A DNA stretch of 64,000 nucleotides from JBBSNV01 sp964458605 (GCA_964458605.1 CAYWLS010000008.1:1-64000); one strand, 5' to 3'. Shown: positions 16,473-24,634, counted from the first letter of the stretch. Numbers and translations: made by a program. The notes: generated by a model not told the origin, from the letters alone.

Positions 16473-17582
16473 TCAACAGCCCTTGAACGGGACCGTCGCG
16501 ATCTGCACGGGCTTCTTGTTTTTGATCTCCCACACCGCCAGCGGCATGCGGGTGTGCCCGTCTTCCTGGAAGCAGAACTGGCCCGAAGCGGTCTCGAACA
16601 CCCGCTTCTTGAGCAGCACCGAGCGCACCGATTCGCGCGTCAGCGGCGTCTTGCTGGCCTCGGCCGCCTCGATCACCTGGGTCATCACGGTGGCGAAGTT
16701 GTAGCCGTACAGCACCAGCGGACCGATCTTGTCGTTGGCGGCGGCGACGGCGGGCGGCATCTTGTCGGTCACCGGGAAGCCGGTATAGACGAAGCCCTCG
16801 CTGGCATCGAGCTCGAACAGCGCGCCCTCGGGCGACGACAGGTAGCCGATCAGCTGCGAGGCGATGCCGAGCTGGCGCGCCTGCACCACCACGTTGGTGT
16901 TCTCCGACGTGCCGATGGTCGCGAGGTAGATCGCGTCCGGATTGGCCTGCTTGATCGCCGCCAGTTGCGGCTTGAAGCTGGCCGTGGGCACCGGATAGCG
17001 CTGCACCGACACCACCTTGACGCCGCATTTGGGGAAGCGATCCTCGATCGCCTGCACGGCGGTGTCGCCGTAGGAGCCGTTGACCGCCAGGATGGCGATG
17101 GTCTTGAGCGACTTCTTGGCGCAGAAATAGTCGGCCGTGGCATTCACCTCGTCGGCGAACAGCGGCACGATCTGCTGCAGCCAGTTGTTGTCCTTGATCA
17201 GCGGCGTCGATTCGGCGGCGCTGAACAGCACGACCTTGTTCTCCTCGATGTACGGCCGCGCCGCCAGCAGGATCGGGCTGCCCGCGCCGAACATGGTCAG
17301 CACGTTGTCGACGTCGACCGCCTTCTTGATCGAGTTCAGGCCGGTGGTCGGGTCGTAGGAGCCGACGTTGACCGAGACGCGCTCGATCTTGAGATCCTTG
17401 CTGCGCTTGTTGAAATCGTCGAACACCGGCGCGGCGCCGGCGTTGAAGCCCTCGCCCAGATTGGCGAACGGCCCGGTGCCGCCGAAGATGCCGATCTTGA
17501 TGGTCTGCTGGGCCAGGGCCGGACCGGCCAACAGGCAGGCGGCGGCAGCGGCGCAGGCGAATAGTCTGTTCAATGGGTTCAT
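16473..17582 (-). CDS. LIV-type periplasmic solute-binding protein (system 1)
   Basis: 369 residues with a Sec signal peptide (MNPLNRLFACAAAAACLLAG, cleavage after about PALAQ). The mature part starts TIKIGIFGGTGPFANLGEGF, a Peripla_BP_6 fold. It captures the substrate for livHMGF1. First gene of the left arm; its promoter region holds operator copy 2. The ligand is not readable from sequence; the linked CoA ligase and dehydrogenases point to an organic acid rather than an amino acid. Confidence 0.9.
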   Translation of the reverse strand: MNPLNRLFACAAAAACLLAGPALAQQTIKIGIFGGTGPFANLGEGFNAGAAPVFDDFNKRSKDLKIERVSVNVGSYDPTTGLNSIKKAVDVDNVLTMFGAGSPILLAARPYIEENKVVLFSAAESTPLIKDNNWLQQIVPLFADEVNATADYFCAKKSLKTIAILAVNGSYGDTAVQAIEDRFPKCGVKVVSVQRYPVPTASFKPQLAAIKQANPDAIYLATIGTSENTNVVVQARQLGIASQLIGYLSSPEGALFELDASEGFVYTGFPVTDKMPPAVAAANDKIGPLVLYGYNFATVMTQVIEAAEASKTPLTRESVRSVLLKKRVFETASGQFCFQEDGHTRMPLAVWEIKNKKPVQIATVPFKGC

Positions 17583-17662
17583 GGATTCCCTCCCTTCCCG
17601 GCAAGGCGACCGTCTGGCGCGGCCGCTCCTGCAAATGCCGTCAGCGAGCGTTTTTCACTTAC

Positions 17663-17707
17663 AAACTGACTGGTCGGATTTTATGGGCCGGCCGCGCGGC
17701 GAGTCAA
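17663..17707 (-). promoter_or_regulatory. Left-arm promoter with TetR operator copy 2
   Basis: On the minus strand: -35 TTGACT (17702-17707), 17-bp spacer, -10 ATAAAA (17679-17684). The 18-bp operator AAACTGACTGGTCGGATT (plus-strand reading, 17663-17680) overlaps the downstream edge of the -10, the geometry expected for a repressor. The transcript would begin about 80-90 nt before livK1. Confidence 0.72.
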
Positions 17708-18073
17708 GCGCCGCCCCCGCTGCCGGGTCGCCTGGCGGTATGGCCGCCGGGGCGCCCGCTGGCCGGGGACGAATGGCCGCCCTACGCGGAGTCTGGCTTG
17801 GCGCGGCAGCCGGACGCGACAGCCGAACGCCGCAGCCGGACGCGGCAGCCGGGCGCCCGGGCCGGCGGGCGTCGCCGCGCGCCGCCGATCCCAGCCGCGC
17901 CCGACCGGTCGGGATCTGGTCGGCGGGACGGGATTGCTGCCAAGCCGATTGGGACAATCGGGCGTCAATGCGCCGGCGATTCCGGCGATTGGGCTGCTGC
18001 GCGTCGCCAGCGGGGTTTCTAGAATGCGCTGCCGCCGGCGGGCGCGCAGCCACCGCTGCGCCAACCGCGGCGA
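17708..18073. other. Divergent intergenic region, no gene recognised
   Basis: Very GC-rich spacer between the left-arm promoter and the tetR2 control site. Long open frames on both strands are Arg/Pro/Ala-rich and look like composition artefacts. No conserved protein or RNA structure recognised. Confidence 0.4.
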
Positions 18074-18085
18074 CCGACGCGTCGG
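18074..18085 (+). promoter_or_regulatory. Possible TetR operator core before tetR2
   Basis: CCGACGCGTCGG is a perfect palindrome 26 bp before the tetR2 start. It matches the central CCGAC-NN-GTCGG of the operator found at the other three sites. The flanking AAA/TTT of the others is absent, so binding would be weaker if real. Confidence 0.35.
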
Positions 18086-18111
18086 GGCGTCGTGCCCTTC
18101 AAGGAAAAAAC

Positions 18112-18837
18112 ATGAAAAGCGAATCCGTCATGCCATCGTCGGCGCACGCGGAGGGCGAAGCCCTGCGGGCGCGCCGCGTCAAATCGCCGCCTGCCGCCAA
18201 GCGCAAGCGCACGCCCAATCCGGTCCGACGCGCCATCAGCCGGCAGGCGGTGCTCGACGCGGCGCGCAGCCTGTTCGTCACGCGCGGCTATCTCGCCACC
18301 TCGGTCGACGACATCGCCGCCCGCGCCAAGCTGTCCAAGGGCGGGCTTTATTTCCATTTCGGCGACAAGGCGCAGGTGCTGCGCGAGCTGCTGGGACAGA
18401 GCGCGACGCTCTATGCCGGCATCGTCGCCACCTTGAACGACGCCAAGCTCGATCCGCGCGAGCGGCTGGCGCGCTGGGTCAACGACGTGTCGTGGCTGGG
18501 CGCGGAGGAGCCGGAACTGATCCTGCTGCCGCTGCTGGTGTCGCTGGAGTTCATGGGCAAGGGCGACGAGATCGAGCAGCTGGTGGTGCGTCACTATGCG
18601 GCGGTGCACAAGGGACTGGCCGCCACCTTGCGCCAGGGCCGCGCCGCCGGCGTGTTCCGCGACGCCGCGCCGCTGCGCGAGGCGGTGGCCAGCCTGGCGG
18701 CGCTGGCCGACGGGGCGTTGCTGGAATGGCTGCGCCGCCAGAACCAGCTGAACGGGGCGGCCCTGGTGCGCACCCTGCGCGGCTTCGTGTTCGCCGCCGT
18801 CGGCGCCCAGCCGCTTCGGCGCCGCCAGGCCCGATAG
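18112..18837 (+). CDS. TetR-family transcriptional repressor (paralog 2)
   Basis: 241 residues; ATG 18112 is preceded by AAGGAAAAAAC, a good ribosome binding site. Basic N-terminal arm, then TetR helix-turn-helix (VLDAARSLFVTRGYLATSVD, then DIAARAKLSKGGLYFHFGDK). The ligand domain shares LLPLLVSLEFMGKGDE, DGALLEWLRR and LVRTLR with the TetR at 6355. It stands between the divergent left and right LIV arms, the classical position for their repressor. Confidence 0.9.
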   Translation: MKSESVMPSSAHAEGEALRARRVKSPPAAKRKRTPNPVRRAISRQAVLDAARSLFVTRGYLATSVDDIAARAKLSKGGLYFHFGDKAQVLRELLGQSATLYAGIVATLNDAKLDPRERLARWVNDVSWLGAEEPELILLPLLVSLEFMGKGDEIEQLVVRHYAAVHKGLAATLRQGRAAGVFRDAAPLREAVASLAALADGALLEWLRRQNQLNGAALVRTLRGFVFAAVGAQPLRRRQAR

Positions 18838-18983
18838 CCGCCGCCCGGAATCCCGCGGATTGCGTCGGACGGCGCCGATCCGCTCGGCCTCCCCGCAGCC
18901 GCCGCCCGCCCCGCGGCGGCGCCGGCTTCCCGGCGGCGCCTGACGGGGCGGCCGTCGCCTGTCCGCGCGGCCACCGCTTCCTG

Positions 18984-19026
18984 TTGACTTCCCTCCTTCG
19001 CCATCTACAATCCAACTAGTCGGTTT
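18984..19026 (+). promoter_or_regulatory. Right-arm promoter with TetR operator copy 3
   Basis: -35 TTGACT (18984-18989), 16-bp spacer, -10 TACAAT (19006-19011), close to the sigma-70 consensus. Operator AATCCAACTAGTCGGTTT (19009-19026) overlaps the -10 exactly as in the left arm. The resulting leader is about 200 nt and contains a 29-codon ORF. The rest of 18838-19224 shows nothing else. Confidence 0.78.
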
Positions 19027-19106
19027 TTGTGCGCCCTCGGCGCCGATCGGCAACCCAGACGGATAAGGCCGGGACCAACCGGCCGCTCACCGGGAGGAAG
19101 GCACGG

Positions 19107-19196
19107 ATGTCGTACCCGACAGAAAACGCGCGCATGCGCGTGCGCGACGATGGGGCCAATGCCGCCCGCCGCCGCTCGTCCGCCGTCGCGGCCTGA
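19107..19196 (+). CDS. Small ORF in the livG2 leader (29 residues)
   Basis: ATG 19107 is preceded by GGGAGGAAGG, the strongest ribosome binding site in this operon. It encodes a 29-residue Arg-rich peptide beginning MSYPTENARMRVRDDG, ending at TGA 19194-19196, 28 bp before livG2. It is not rich in Leu, Ile or Val. It could be a translated leader that couples to livG2, whose own site (AGGA, 11 nt away) is weaker. No homologue is known to me. Confidence 0.45.
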   Translation: MSYPTENARMRVRDDGANAARRRSSAVAA

Positions 19197-19224
19197 CGCA
19201 ACGCGCCAGCGCAGGATTTCGGTC

Positions 19225-20010
19225 ATGTCGGTTCAGGCGGCCAGCGCCAGCGATATCATCCTGGAGACCCGCAACCTCACCAAGGAATTCAAGGGATTCA
19301 CGGCGGTCAATGCGGTCGACCTGCAGGTGCGGCGAGGCCGCATCCACGCCCTGATCGGGCCCAACGGCGCCGGCAAGACCACCTGCTTCAACCTGCTGAC
19401 CAAATTCCTGGTGCCGACCGCCGGCCAGATCTTCTATCGCGGCCGCAACATCACCGGCGCCTCGCCGGCGCAGATCTCGCGCCAGGGCATCACGCGCTCG
19501 TTCCAGATCTCGGCGGTGTTCCTCGGCCTGTCGGCGCTGCACAACGTGCGCATCGCCCTGCAGCGGGAACTGGGCTCGGGCCTGTGCTTCTGGCGCTCGC
19601 GCAGCATGCTGTCGCGGCTCGACGAACGGGCGCGCCACCATCTGGCCGAGGTCGGGCTGGCCGACCAGGCCGATACCCGCGCCGGCGACCTGCCCTATGG
19701 CCAGCGCCGGGCGCTGGAGCTGGCCACCACCCTGGCGGCCGGTCCCGAGCTGATGCTGCTCGACGAGCCGACCGCCGGCCTGGCGACGGAGGAGATCGAG
19801 CCGATCACGGCCCTGATCCGCAAGGCGTCGGCCAACCGCACCACCCTGATCGTCGAGCACAACATGCAACTGGTCGCCAATATCTGCGACACCGTCACCG
19901 TCCTGCAGCGCGGCGCCATCATCGCCGAGGGCAGCTATGCCGAGGTCTCCAGCGATCCGCAGGTCATGGAGGCCTATCTGGGCGGCGACGAGCTCGAGGA
20001 GATCGCGTGA
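19225..20010 (+). CDS. livG: LIV-type ABC transporter ATP-binding protein LivG (system 2)
   Basis: 261 residues. Walker A GPNGAGKTT, GITRSFQ typical of LivG, signature LPYGQRRALE, Walker B LMLLDEPTAGLA and H-loop LIVEHN. The frame is open upstream to 19027; ATG 19225 gives the conserved N-terminus ILETRNLTKEFKGFTAVNAV soon after the start. It overlaps livF2 by one base (TGATG). First transporter gene of the right arm, an unusual order with the ATPases before the binding protein and permeases. Confidence 0.92.
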   Translation: MSVQAASASDIILETRNLTKEFKGFTAVNAVDLQVRRGRIHALIGPNGAGKTTCFNLLTKFLVPTAGQIFYRGRNITGASPAQISRQGITRSFQISAVFLGLSALHNVRIALQRELGSGLCFWRSRSMLSRLDERARHHLAEVGLADQADTRAGDLPYGQRRALELATTLAAGPELMLLDEPTAGLATEEIEPITALIRKASANRTTLIVEHNMQLVANICDTVTVLQRGAIIAEGSYAEVSSDPQVMEAYLGGDELEEIA

Positions 20011-20747
20011 TGGGCGGCAGCGCGGCGGCCGCGCTCGAGCCGGCCGAGCAGGCGCTGGAGATTTCCAATCTCGACGCCTGGTACGGCGAGACCCGCGTGC
20101 TGTGGGGCGTGTCGCTGTCGGTGCGGCCCGGCGAGATGGTGACCCTGATGGGCCGCAACGGCGCCGGTCGCACCAGCACGCTGCGCGCCGTGATGGGCCT
20201 GACCGATCGCCGCAGCGGCTCGATCAAGGTCAGCGGCCGCGAATCGATCGACCTGCCGTCGCATCGCATCGCCCATCTCGGCATCGGCTACTGCCCCGAG
20301 GAGCGCGGCATCTTCGCCACCCTGTCGGCGCACGAGAACCTGATGCTGCTGCCGACCATCTCGCCCAGCCAGGGCATGTCGGTGGACGAGCTCTACGCCA
20401 TGTTCCCCAACCTGCAGGAACGGCGCAACAGCCAGGGCACGCGCCTGTCGGGCGGCGAGCAGCAGATGCTGGCGGTGGCGCGCATCCTGCGCACCGGCGC
20501 GCGCGTGCTGCTGCTGGACGAGATTTCCGAGGGACTGGCGCCGGTGATCGTGCAGGCGCTGGCCCGCACCATCCGCACGCTCAAGGCCAAGGGCTACACC
20601 ATCCTGATGGTGGAGCAGAACTTCCGCTTCACCGCGCGGCTGACCGACCGCTTCTACGTCATGGAGCATGGCCGGATCAGCATGGAATTCCCCGCCAGCG
20701 AGCTGCGGCAGAACATGCCCGCGCTCAACAAGGCCCTGGGGGTGTGA
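20010..20747 (+). CDS. livF: LIV-type ABC transporter ATP-binding protein LivF (system 2), Walker A K-to-R
   Basis: 245 residues. The Walker A loop reads GRNGAGRTS (48-56): the invariant Lys that binds ATP phosphates is Arg 54, encoded by CGC. Other motifs are normal: signature LSGGEQQML, Walker B VLLLDEISEGLAP and LMVEQN. Since LivG2 keeps a normal Walker A, the pair may have one impaired ATP site. The three other LivF copies in the window have Lys here. Confidence 0.9.
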   Translation: MGGSAAAALEPAEQALEISNLDAWYGETRVLWGVSLSVRPGEMVTLMGRNGAGRTSTLRAVMGLTDRRSGSIKVSGRESIDLPSHRIAHLGIGYCPEERGIFATLSAHENLMLLPTISPSQGMSVDELYAMFPNLQERRNSQGTRLSGGEQQMLAVARILRTGARVLLLDEISEGLAPVIVQALARTIRTLKAKGYTILMVEQNFRFTARLTDRFYVMEHGRISMEFPASELRQNMPALNKALGV

Positions 20748-20818
20748 ATGCGTAGCGACCGGCCGCCTTGCTACGCGCCAACGCAGAACGGCCAAGACCA
20801 ACAACCGGGAGAAACGAC

Positions 20819-22021
20819 GTGAAGCTGAAACTTATCGCACTATGCCTTGCACTGTCCGGCGCCGCCGCATTGGCCGCGCCGGCCTCCGCCCAGATCTCCG
20901 ACGACGTCATCCGCATCGGCATGCTCGACGACATGTCCGGCCCGTTCTCCGACTACAGCGGTCCGGGCGCGGTCGAGGCGATGAAGCTGGCGGTCGAGGA
21001 TTTCGGCGGCGCCATCAACGGCAAGAAGATCGAACTGCTGACCTTCGATCACCAGAACAAGGCCGACCTCGCCGCCAACAAGGCGCGCGAGTGGTACGAC
21101 GAACTGCATGCCGACCTGGTCATCAGCCACGGCATCTCGTCCGCCGGACTGGCCGTGACCAAGATCGCGCTCGAGAAGAAGAAGCTGTTCGTCAGCAACT
21201 CCGGCGCGCTGGCCATCACCAACGAACAATGCTCGCCCTACACCGTGCGCTTCGGCATGGACACGCTGATGTGGGCGCGCGCCATGGGCAACGCCATCGT
21301 GCAGCAAGGCGGCAAGACCTGGTTCTTCATCGCCATGGACAGCGCCTTCGGTGTGTCGCTGCAGTCCGACATCGAGAAGGTGCTCGACAAGTCCGGCGGC
21401 AAGGTGGTCGGCTCGGTCAAGAACCCGGTCGGCGCTTCCGACTTCGCCGCCTTCATGCTGCAGGCCCAGTCGTCCAAGGCGCAGATCCTGGCGCTGGCCA
21501 ATGCCGGCTCCGACCTGGTCAACGCCATCAAGGCGGCCAACGAGTTCGGCGTCACCAAGACCATGCGGCTGGCCGGCTGGGTGTTCCCCACCGACGTCGA
21601 CGCGCTGGGGCTGAACCTGACCAAGAACATGTACATGGCCGATGCCTGGTACTGGGACCAGGACGAGCAGTCGCGCACCTGGGCGAAGCGCTATTTCGCC
21701 AAGACCGGCCGCATGCCGACCAGCCAGCAGGCGGTGGCGTATTCGACGGTGTACGAGTTCCTCAACGCGGTGAAGGCGACCGGTTCGGATGCGCCGGACA
21801 GCGTGCTGGCCTACTGGCGGTCGCACAAGATGAACGACGCCTACATGCGCGACGGCATGCTGCGTCCCGATGGCGCCGTCCAGCGCAGCATCTACCTGTA
21901 CCAGGTCAAGACCCCGGAGGATTCGAAGGCCAAGTGGGACTACTTCAAGGTCCTGCAGAGCGTGCCGGGCGACGCGGTCTTCCTGACCAAGGAAGAATCG
22001 AAGTGCCCGTACTGGAAGTAA
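20819..22021 (+). CDS. LIV-type periplasmic solute-binding protein (system 2)
   Basis: 400 residues, GTG start at 20819 with GGGAG eight bases upstream; this gives a clean Sec signal peptide (VKLKLIALCLALSGAAALAA, cleavage near APASAQ). Peripla_BP_6 mature domain beginning ISDDVIRIGMLDDMSGPFSD. Binding protein for livHM2/GF2. This subfamily (YxxxGPGAVEAMKLAVEDFGG) is common next to acid-catabolic genes. Ligand unknown. Confidence 0.9.
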   Translation: MKLKLIALCLALSGAAALAAPASAQISDDVIRIGMLDDMSGPFSDYSGPGAVEAMKLAVEDFGGAINGKKIELLTFDHQNKADLAANKAREWYDELHADLVISHGISSAGLAVTKIALEKKKLFVSNSGALAITNEQCSPYTVRFGMDTLMWARAMGNAIVQQGGKTWFFIAMDSAFGVSLQSDIEKVLDKSGGKVVGSVKNPVGASDFAAFMLQAQSSKAQILALANAGSDLVNAIKAANEFGVTKTMRLAGWVFPTDVDALGLNLTKNMYMADAWYWDQDEQSRTWAKRYFAKTGRMPTSQQAVAYSTVYEFLNAVKATGSDAPDSVLAYWRSHKMNDAYMRDGMLRPDGAVQRSIYLYQVKTPEDSKAKWDYFKVLQSVPGDAVFLTKEESKCPYWK

Positions 22022-22058
22022 TGGCCTGACGGCGAGCCTGCGGGCATCGCCCAGGACA

Positions 22059-22092
22059 GCCGGGCCGCCTCCCCCAGGGGCGGCGGCCCGGC
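22059..22092 (+). other. Intercistronic stem-loop after the system 2 binding protein
   Basis: GCCGGGCCGCC (22059-22069) pairs with GGCGGCCCGGC (22082-22092), an 11-bp perfect stem; the loop itself holds CCCC/GGGG. No T run follows. Placed between the binding-protein and permease genes, it is likely an RNA-stability or attenuation element. Confidence 0.7.
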
Positions 22093-22135
22093 CCCTTCTT
22101 CCGCCGCCGCCCCGTCGCGCCCGGGAATCCGATCG

Positions 22136-23020
22136 ATGAACATTTTCGAGCTACCGTTCCAGGCCATCGCCAGCCAGCTGCTGCTGGGGCTGGTCAACGG
22201 CTCGTTCTACGCCATCCTGTCGCTGGGCCTGGCGCTGATCTTCGGCCTGCTCAATGTCGGCAACTTCGCGCACGGCGCCTTCTACATGCTGGGCGCCTTC
22301 GCCACCTGGATGGGCGCCGCCTATTTCGGCCTGGGCTACTGGGCCATGCTGCTGATCGCGCCGGTACTGGTCGCCGGGCTCGGTCTGGCGGTCGAGCGCA
22401 GCATGCTGCGACCGCTCTACAAGCTCGACCACCTCTACGGCATGATGCTGACCTTCGGCCTCACCCTGCTGCTGGAAGGCGCGCTGCGCCTGTTCTTCGG
22501 CGTCTCCGGGCAGCCCTACAACGTCCCTTCCTCGCTGAGCGGCGGCATCGATCTGGGCTTCATGATCCTGCCGAAGTATCGGGCCTGGGTGGTGGTGATC
22601 TCCATGACCGTGTGCTTCTCGACCTGGTATGCGATCGAACGCACCAAGCTCGGCTCCTACCTGCGCGCGGCGATCGAGAATCCGCGCCTGGTGGGCGCCT
22701 TCGGCATCAACGTGCCGCTGATCCGCTCGGCGGTGTTCGCCTTCGGCGTCGGCCTGGCCGCCTTCGCCGGCGTGCTGGCGGCGCCGGTGGTGCAGATCTC
22801 GCCGCTGATGGGCTCCACCCTGGTCATCGTCGTGTTCGCGGTGGTGGTGATCGGCGGCATGGGCTCGATCATCGGCGCCATCGTCACCGGCCTGGTATTG
22901 GGCCTGATCGAAGGCATTGCCCGCGTGGTCTATCCGCCGGGGTCCTACATGGTGGTCTACGTGGTGATGATCCTGGTGCTGCTGATCAAGCCCGCCGGAC
23001 TGTTCGGCAGGGAAAGCTGA
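22136..23020 (+). CDS. livH: LIV-type ABC transporter permease LivH (system 2)
   Basis: 294 residues, about eight membrane segments. Typical LivH features: LLLGLVNGSFYAILSLGLAL, LNVGNFAHGAFYMLGAF, the coupling loop LGSYLRAAIENPRLVGAFGI and VVIGGMGSIIGAI. One base separates it from livM2. Inner-membrane channel half of system 2. Confidence 0.93.
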   Translation: MNIFELPFQAIASQLLLGLVNGSFYAILSLGLALIFGLLNVGNFAHGAFYMLGAFATWMGAAYFGLGYWAMLLIAPVLVAGLGLAVERSMLRPLYKLDHLYGMMLTFGLTLLLEGALRLFFGVSGQPYNVPSSLSGGIDLGFMILPKYRAWVVVISMTVCFSTWYAIERTKLGSYLRAAIENPRLVGAFGINVPLIRSAVFAFGVGLAAFAGVLAAPVVQISPLMGSTLVIVVFAVVVIGGMGSIIGAIVTGLVLGLIEGIARVVYPPGSYMVVYVVMILVLLIKPAGLFGRES

Positions 23021-23021
23021 C

Positions 23022-24065
23022 ATGACCGTGCAATCCAACGCGCTCGCCTTCAACACCGCCCGCATCATTCGCTTCGCCGGTTCGGGCACCGGGCTGGCCA
23101 TCCTGCTGGCGGTGGCGATCGCCGCGCCGCTGGTGCTGTACCCGATCTTCCTCACCACGCTGCTGTGCTTCGCGCTGTTCGCCTGCGGCTTCAACCTGAT
23201 GTTCGGCTTCGCCAACATGCTGTCGTTCGGCCACGCCGCGTTCTTCGGCTGGGCCGCCTACACCACGGGCTACCTGCTGGCCAGCGCCGGCTGGCCGACG
23301 GCGTTGGGCGTGCTGGCCGGCACCGCGGCCGGCGGCGCCATCGGCCTGGTGATCGGCTTCATCGCCATCCGTCGCGAAGGCATCTATTTCGCCATGATCA
23401 CGCTGGCGCTGGCGCAGATGATGTATTTCATCGCCGACCAGTCGGCCTTCACCGGCGGCGAGAACGGCCTGCAGGGCGTGCCGCGCGGCACGCTGCTCGG
23501 CCTCAACCTGGGCAACGATCTGACCCTGTATTACGTGGTGCTGGGAGTGTTCGTGCTGGCCTATGCCGCGATCGCCCGCATCGTCTACTCGCCCTTCGGC
23601 CAGATCCTGGCGGCGATCAAGGAGAACGAGCCGCGCGTGCGCTCGCTGGGCTACGAGACCCGCCACTTCAAGCTGCTGATGTTCGTCCTGTCGGCCGCCT
23701 TCGCCGGCCTGGCCGGCTCGATGAAATGCGTGGTGCTGGGGTTCGCCACCCTGACCGACGTGCATTGGGCGACGTCGGGCCTGGCGCTGCTGATGACCCT
23801 GGTCGGCGGCATGGGCACGCTGATCGGCCCGGTGATCGGCGCCATCATCATGATCACCATCGACAACTATATCGGCGCCGCCGGCCACCTGCTGGCCGGC
23901 CTGACCGGGCTGGACGTGTTCAACCAGCTCGGCCGCTCGGCCACCATCGTCACCGGCCTGATCTTCATCCTGTGCGTGCTGGCGCTGCGCGGCGGCATCA
24001 TGATGAACATCCAGGCCTTCGCCGAACGCCATTCGGGCAAGGCCAAGCCCTCCTCGCAGGGCTGA
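23022..24065 (+). CDS. livM: LIV-type ABC transporter permease LivM (system 2)
   Basis: 347 residues, polytopic. FANMLSFGHAAFFGWAAYTT, FTGGENGLQGV and coupling loop FGQILAAIKENEPRVRSLGY. Last gene of the right arm; a 15-bp perfect stem-loop follows 17 bp after the stop. Confidence 0.93.
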   Translation: MTVQSNALAFNTARIIRFAGSGTGLAILLAVAIAAPLVLYPIFLTTLLCFALFACGFNLMFGFANMLSFGHAAFFGWAAYTTGYLLASAGWPTALGVLAGTAAGGAIGLVIGFIAIRREGIYFAMITLALAQMMYFIADQSAFTGGENGLQGVPRGTLLGLNLGNDLTLYYVVLGVFVLAYAAIARIVYSPFGQILAAIKENEPRVRSLGYETRHFKLLMFVLSAAFAGLAGSMKCVVLGFATLTDVHWATSGLALLMTLVGGMGTLIGPVIGAIIMITIDNYIGAAGHLLAGLTGLDVFNQLGRSATIVTGLIFILCVLALRGGIMMNIQAFAERHSGKAKPSSQG

Positions 24066-24081
24066 CCCCACCACAAATCAA

Positions 24082-24115
24082 CCTTTGACGGCATCGTTTG
24101 CGATGCCGTCAAAGG
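24082..24115 (+). terminator. Stem-loop terminator candidate after livM2
   Basis: CCTTTGACGGCATCG (24082-24096), loop TTTG, CGATGCCGTCAAAGG (24101-24115): a perfect 15-bp stem between convergent genes. There is no downstream T run in the plus direction. On the minus strand the stem is followed by T-poor sequence too, so it may act with Rho or as a 3' stabiliser for both sides. Confidence 0.6.
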
Positions 24116-24223
24116 CTGCGAACCGGCCCCAACTCCAAGACAGGATGGGCAGCGCCGGCCGCCTGCCCATGCCCTCGGCACACGCCAGGATAGGGCGGCA
24201 GCGCCGGTTGCCGGCGCGCGCCT

Positions 24224-24634
24224 TCAGCGCGATCCGCGCGCCTTCCTTCGAGCCGCCTTGTTCTTCGGCGCGGCCTTCTTGGCCGACTTTTTCGCCGCGC
24301 CGCGGTGCCGGGTCACCTGGCGGGAGCCCTCGCCGCCCATCGCCTTGCTGCTTTCGCGCTTGTCGCGCGCGCCGACATGGGATTTGCCCTCGGCCTCCTG
24401 CTGCGCGGTCTCGCCCGCGGCCTCCTTCTGCTTGCTCTCTTTGAGATGACGCTGGTTTTCGGCCTTGCTGTCGTATTTTGAGGCGCCGGCCTCGCTGAGC
24501 GCGATGGCGATGGCCTGCTTGCGGCTCTTGACCTTGCCGCCCTTGCCGCCCGGCCCGCTTTTCAGTTCGCCATGGGCGTATTCGTGCATGACGCGGCCAG
24601 CGGTCTTGCGCTGCGCCGCGGTTTCTTTAGCCAT
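24224..24634 (-). CDS. DUF6496-type basic protein with histone-H1-like tail
   Basis: 136 residues. The N-terminal part (RVMHEYAHGELKSGPGGKGG, then KVKSRKQAIAIALSEAGASK) matches the small DUF6496 family found in many proteobacteria, function unknown. The C-terminal 30 residues are Lys/Ala/Arg-rich like histone H1 tails, suggesting nucleic-acid binding. Start ATG 24632-24634 with GGGAGAA upstream. It is monocistronic, convergent with livM2 and unrelated in function to its neighbours. 24635-24811 upstream shows no gene. Confidence 0.72.
   Translation of the reverse strand: MAKETAAQRKTAGRVMHEYAHGELKSGPGGKGGKVKSRKQAIAIALSEAGASKYDSKAENQRHLKESKQKEAAGETAQQEAEGKSHVGARDKRESSKAMGGEGSRQVTRHRGAAKKSAKKAAPKNKAARRKARGSR

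Noticed and set aside
17708..18073. Protein-coding gene upstream of tetR2 in the same frame (17368-18111)
   Set aside because: Arg/Ala/Pro-rich translation with no motif; it contains the left-arm promoter and ends at a good start site for tetR2.
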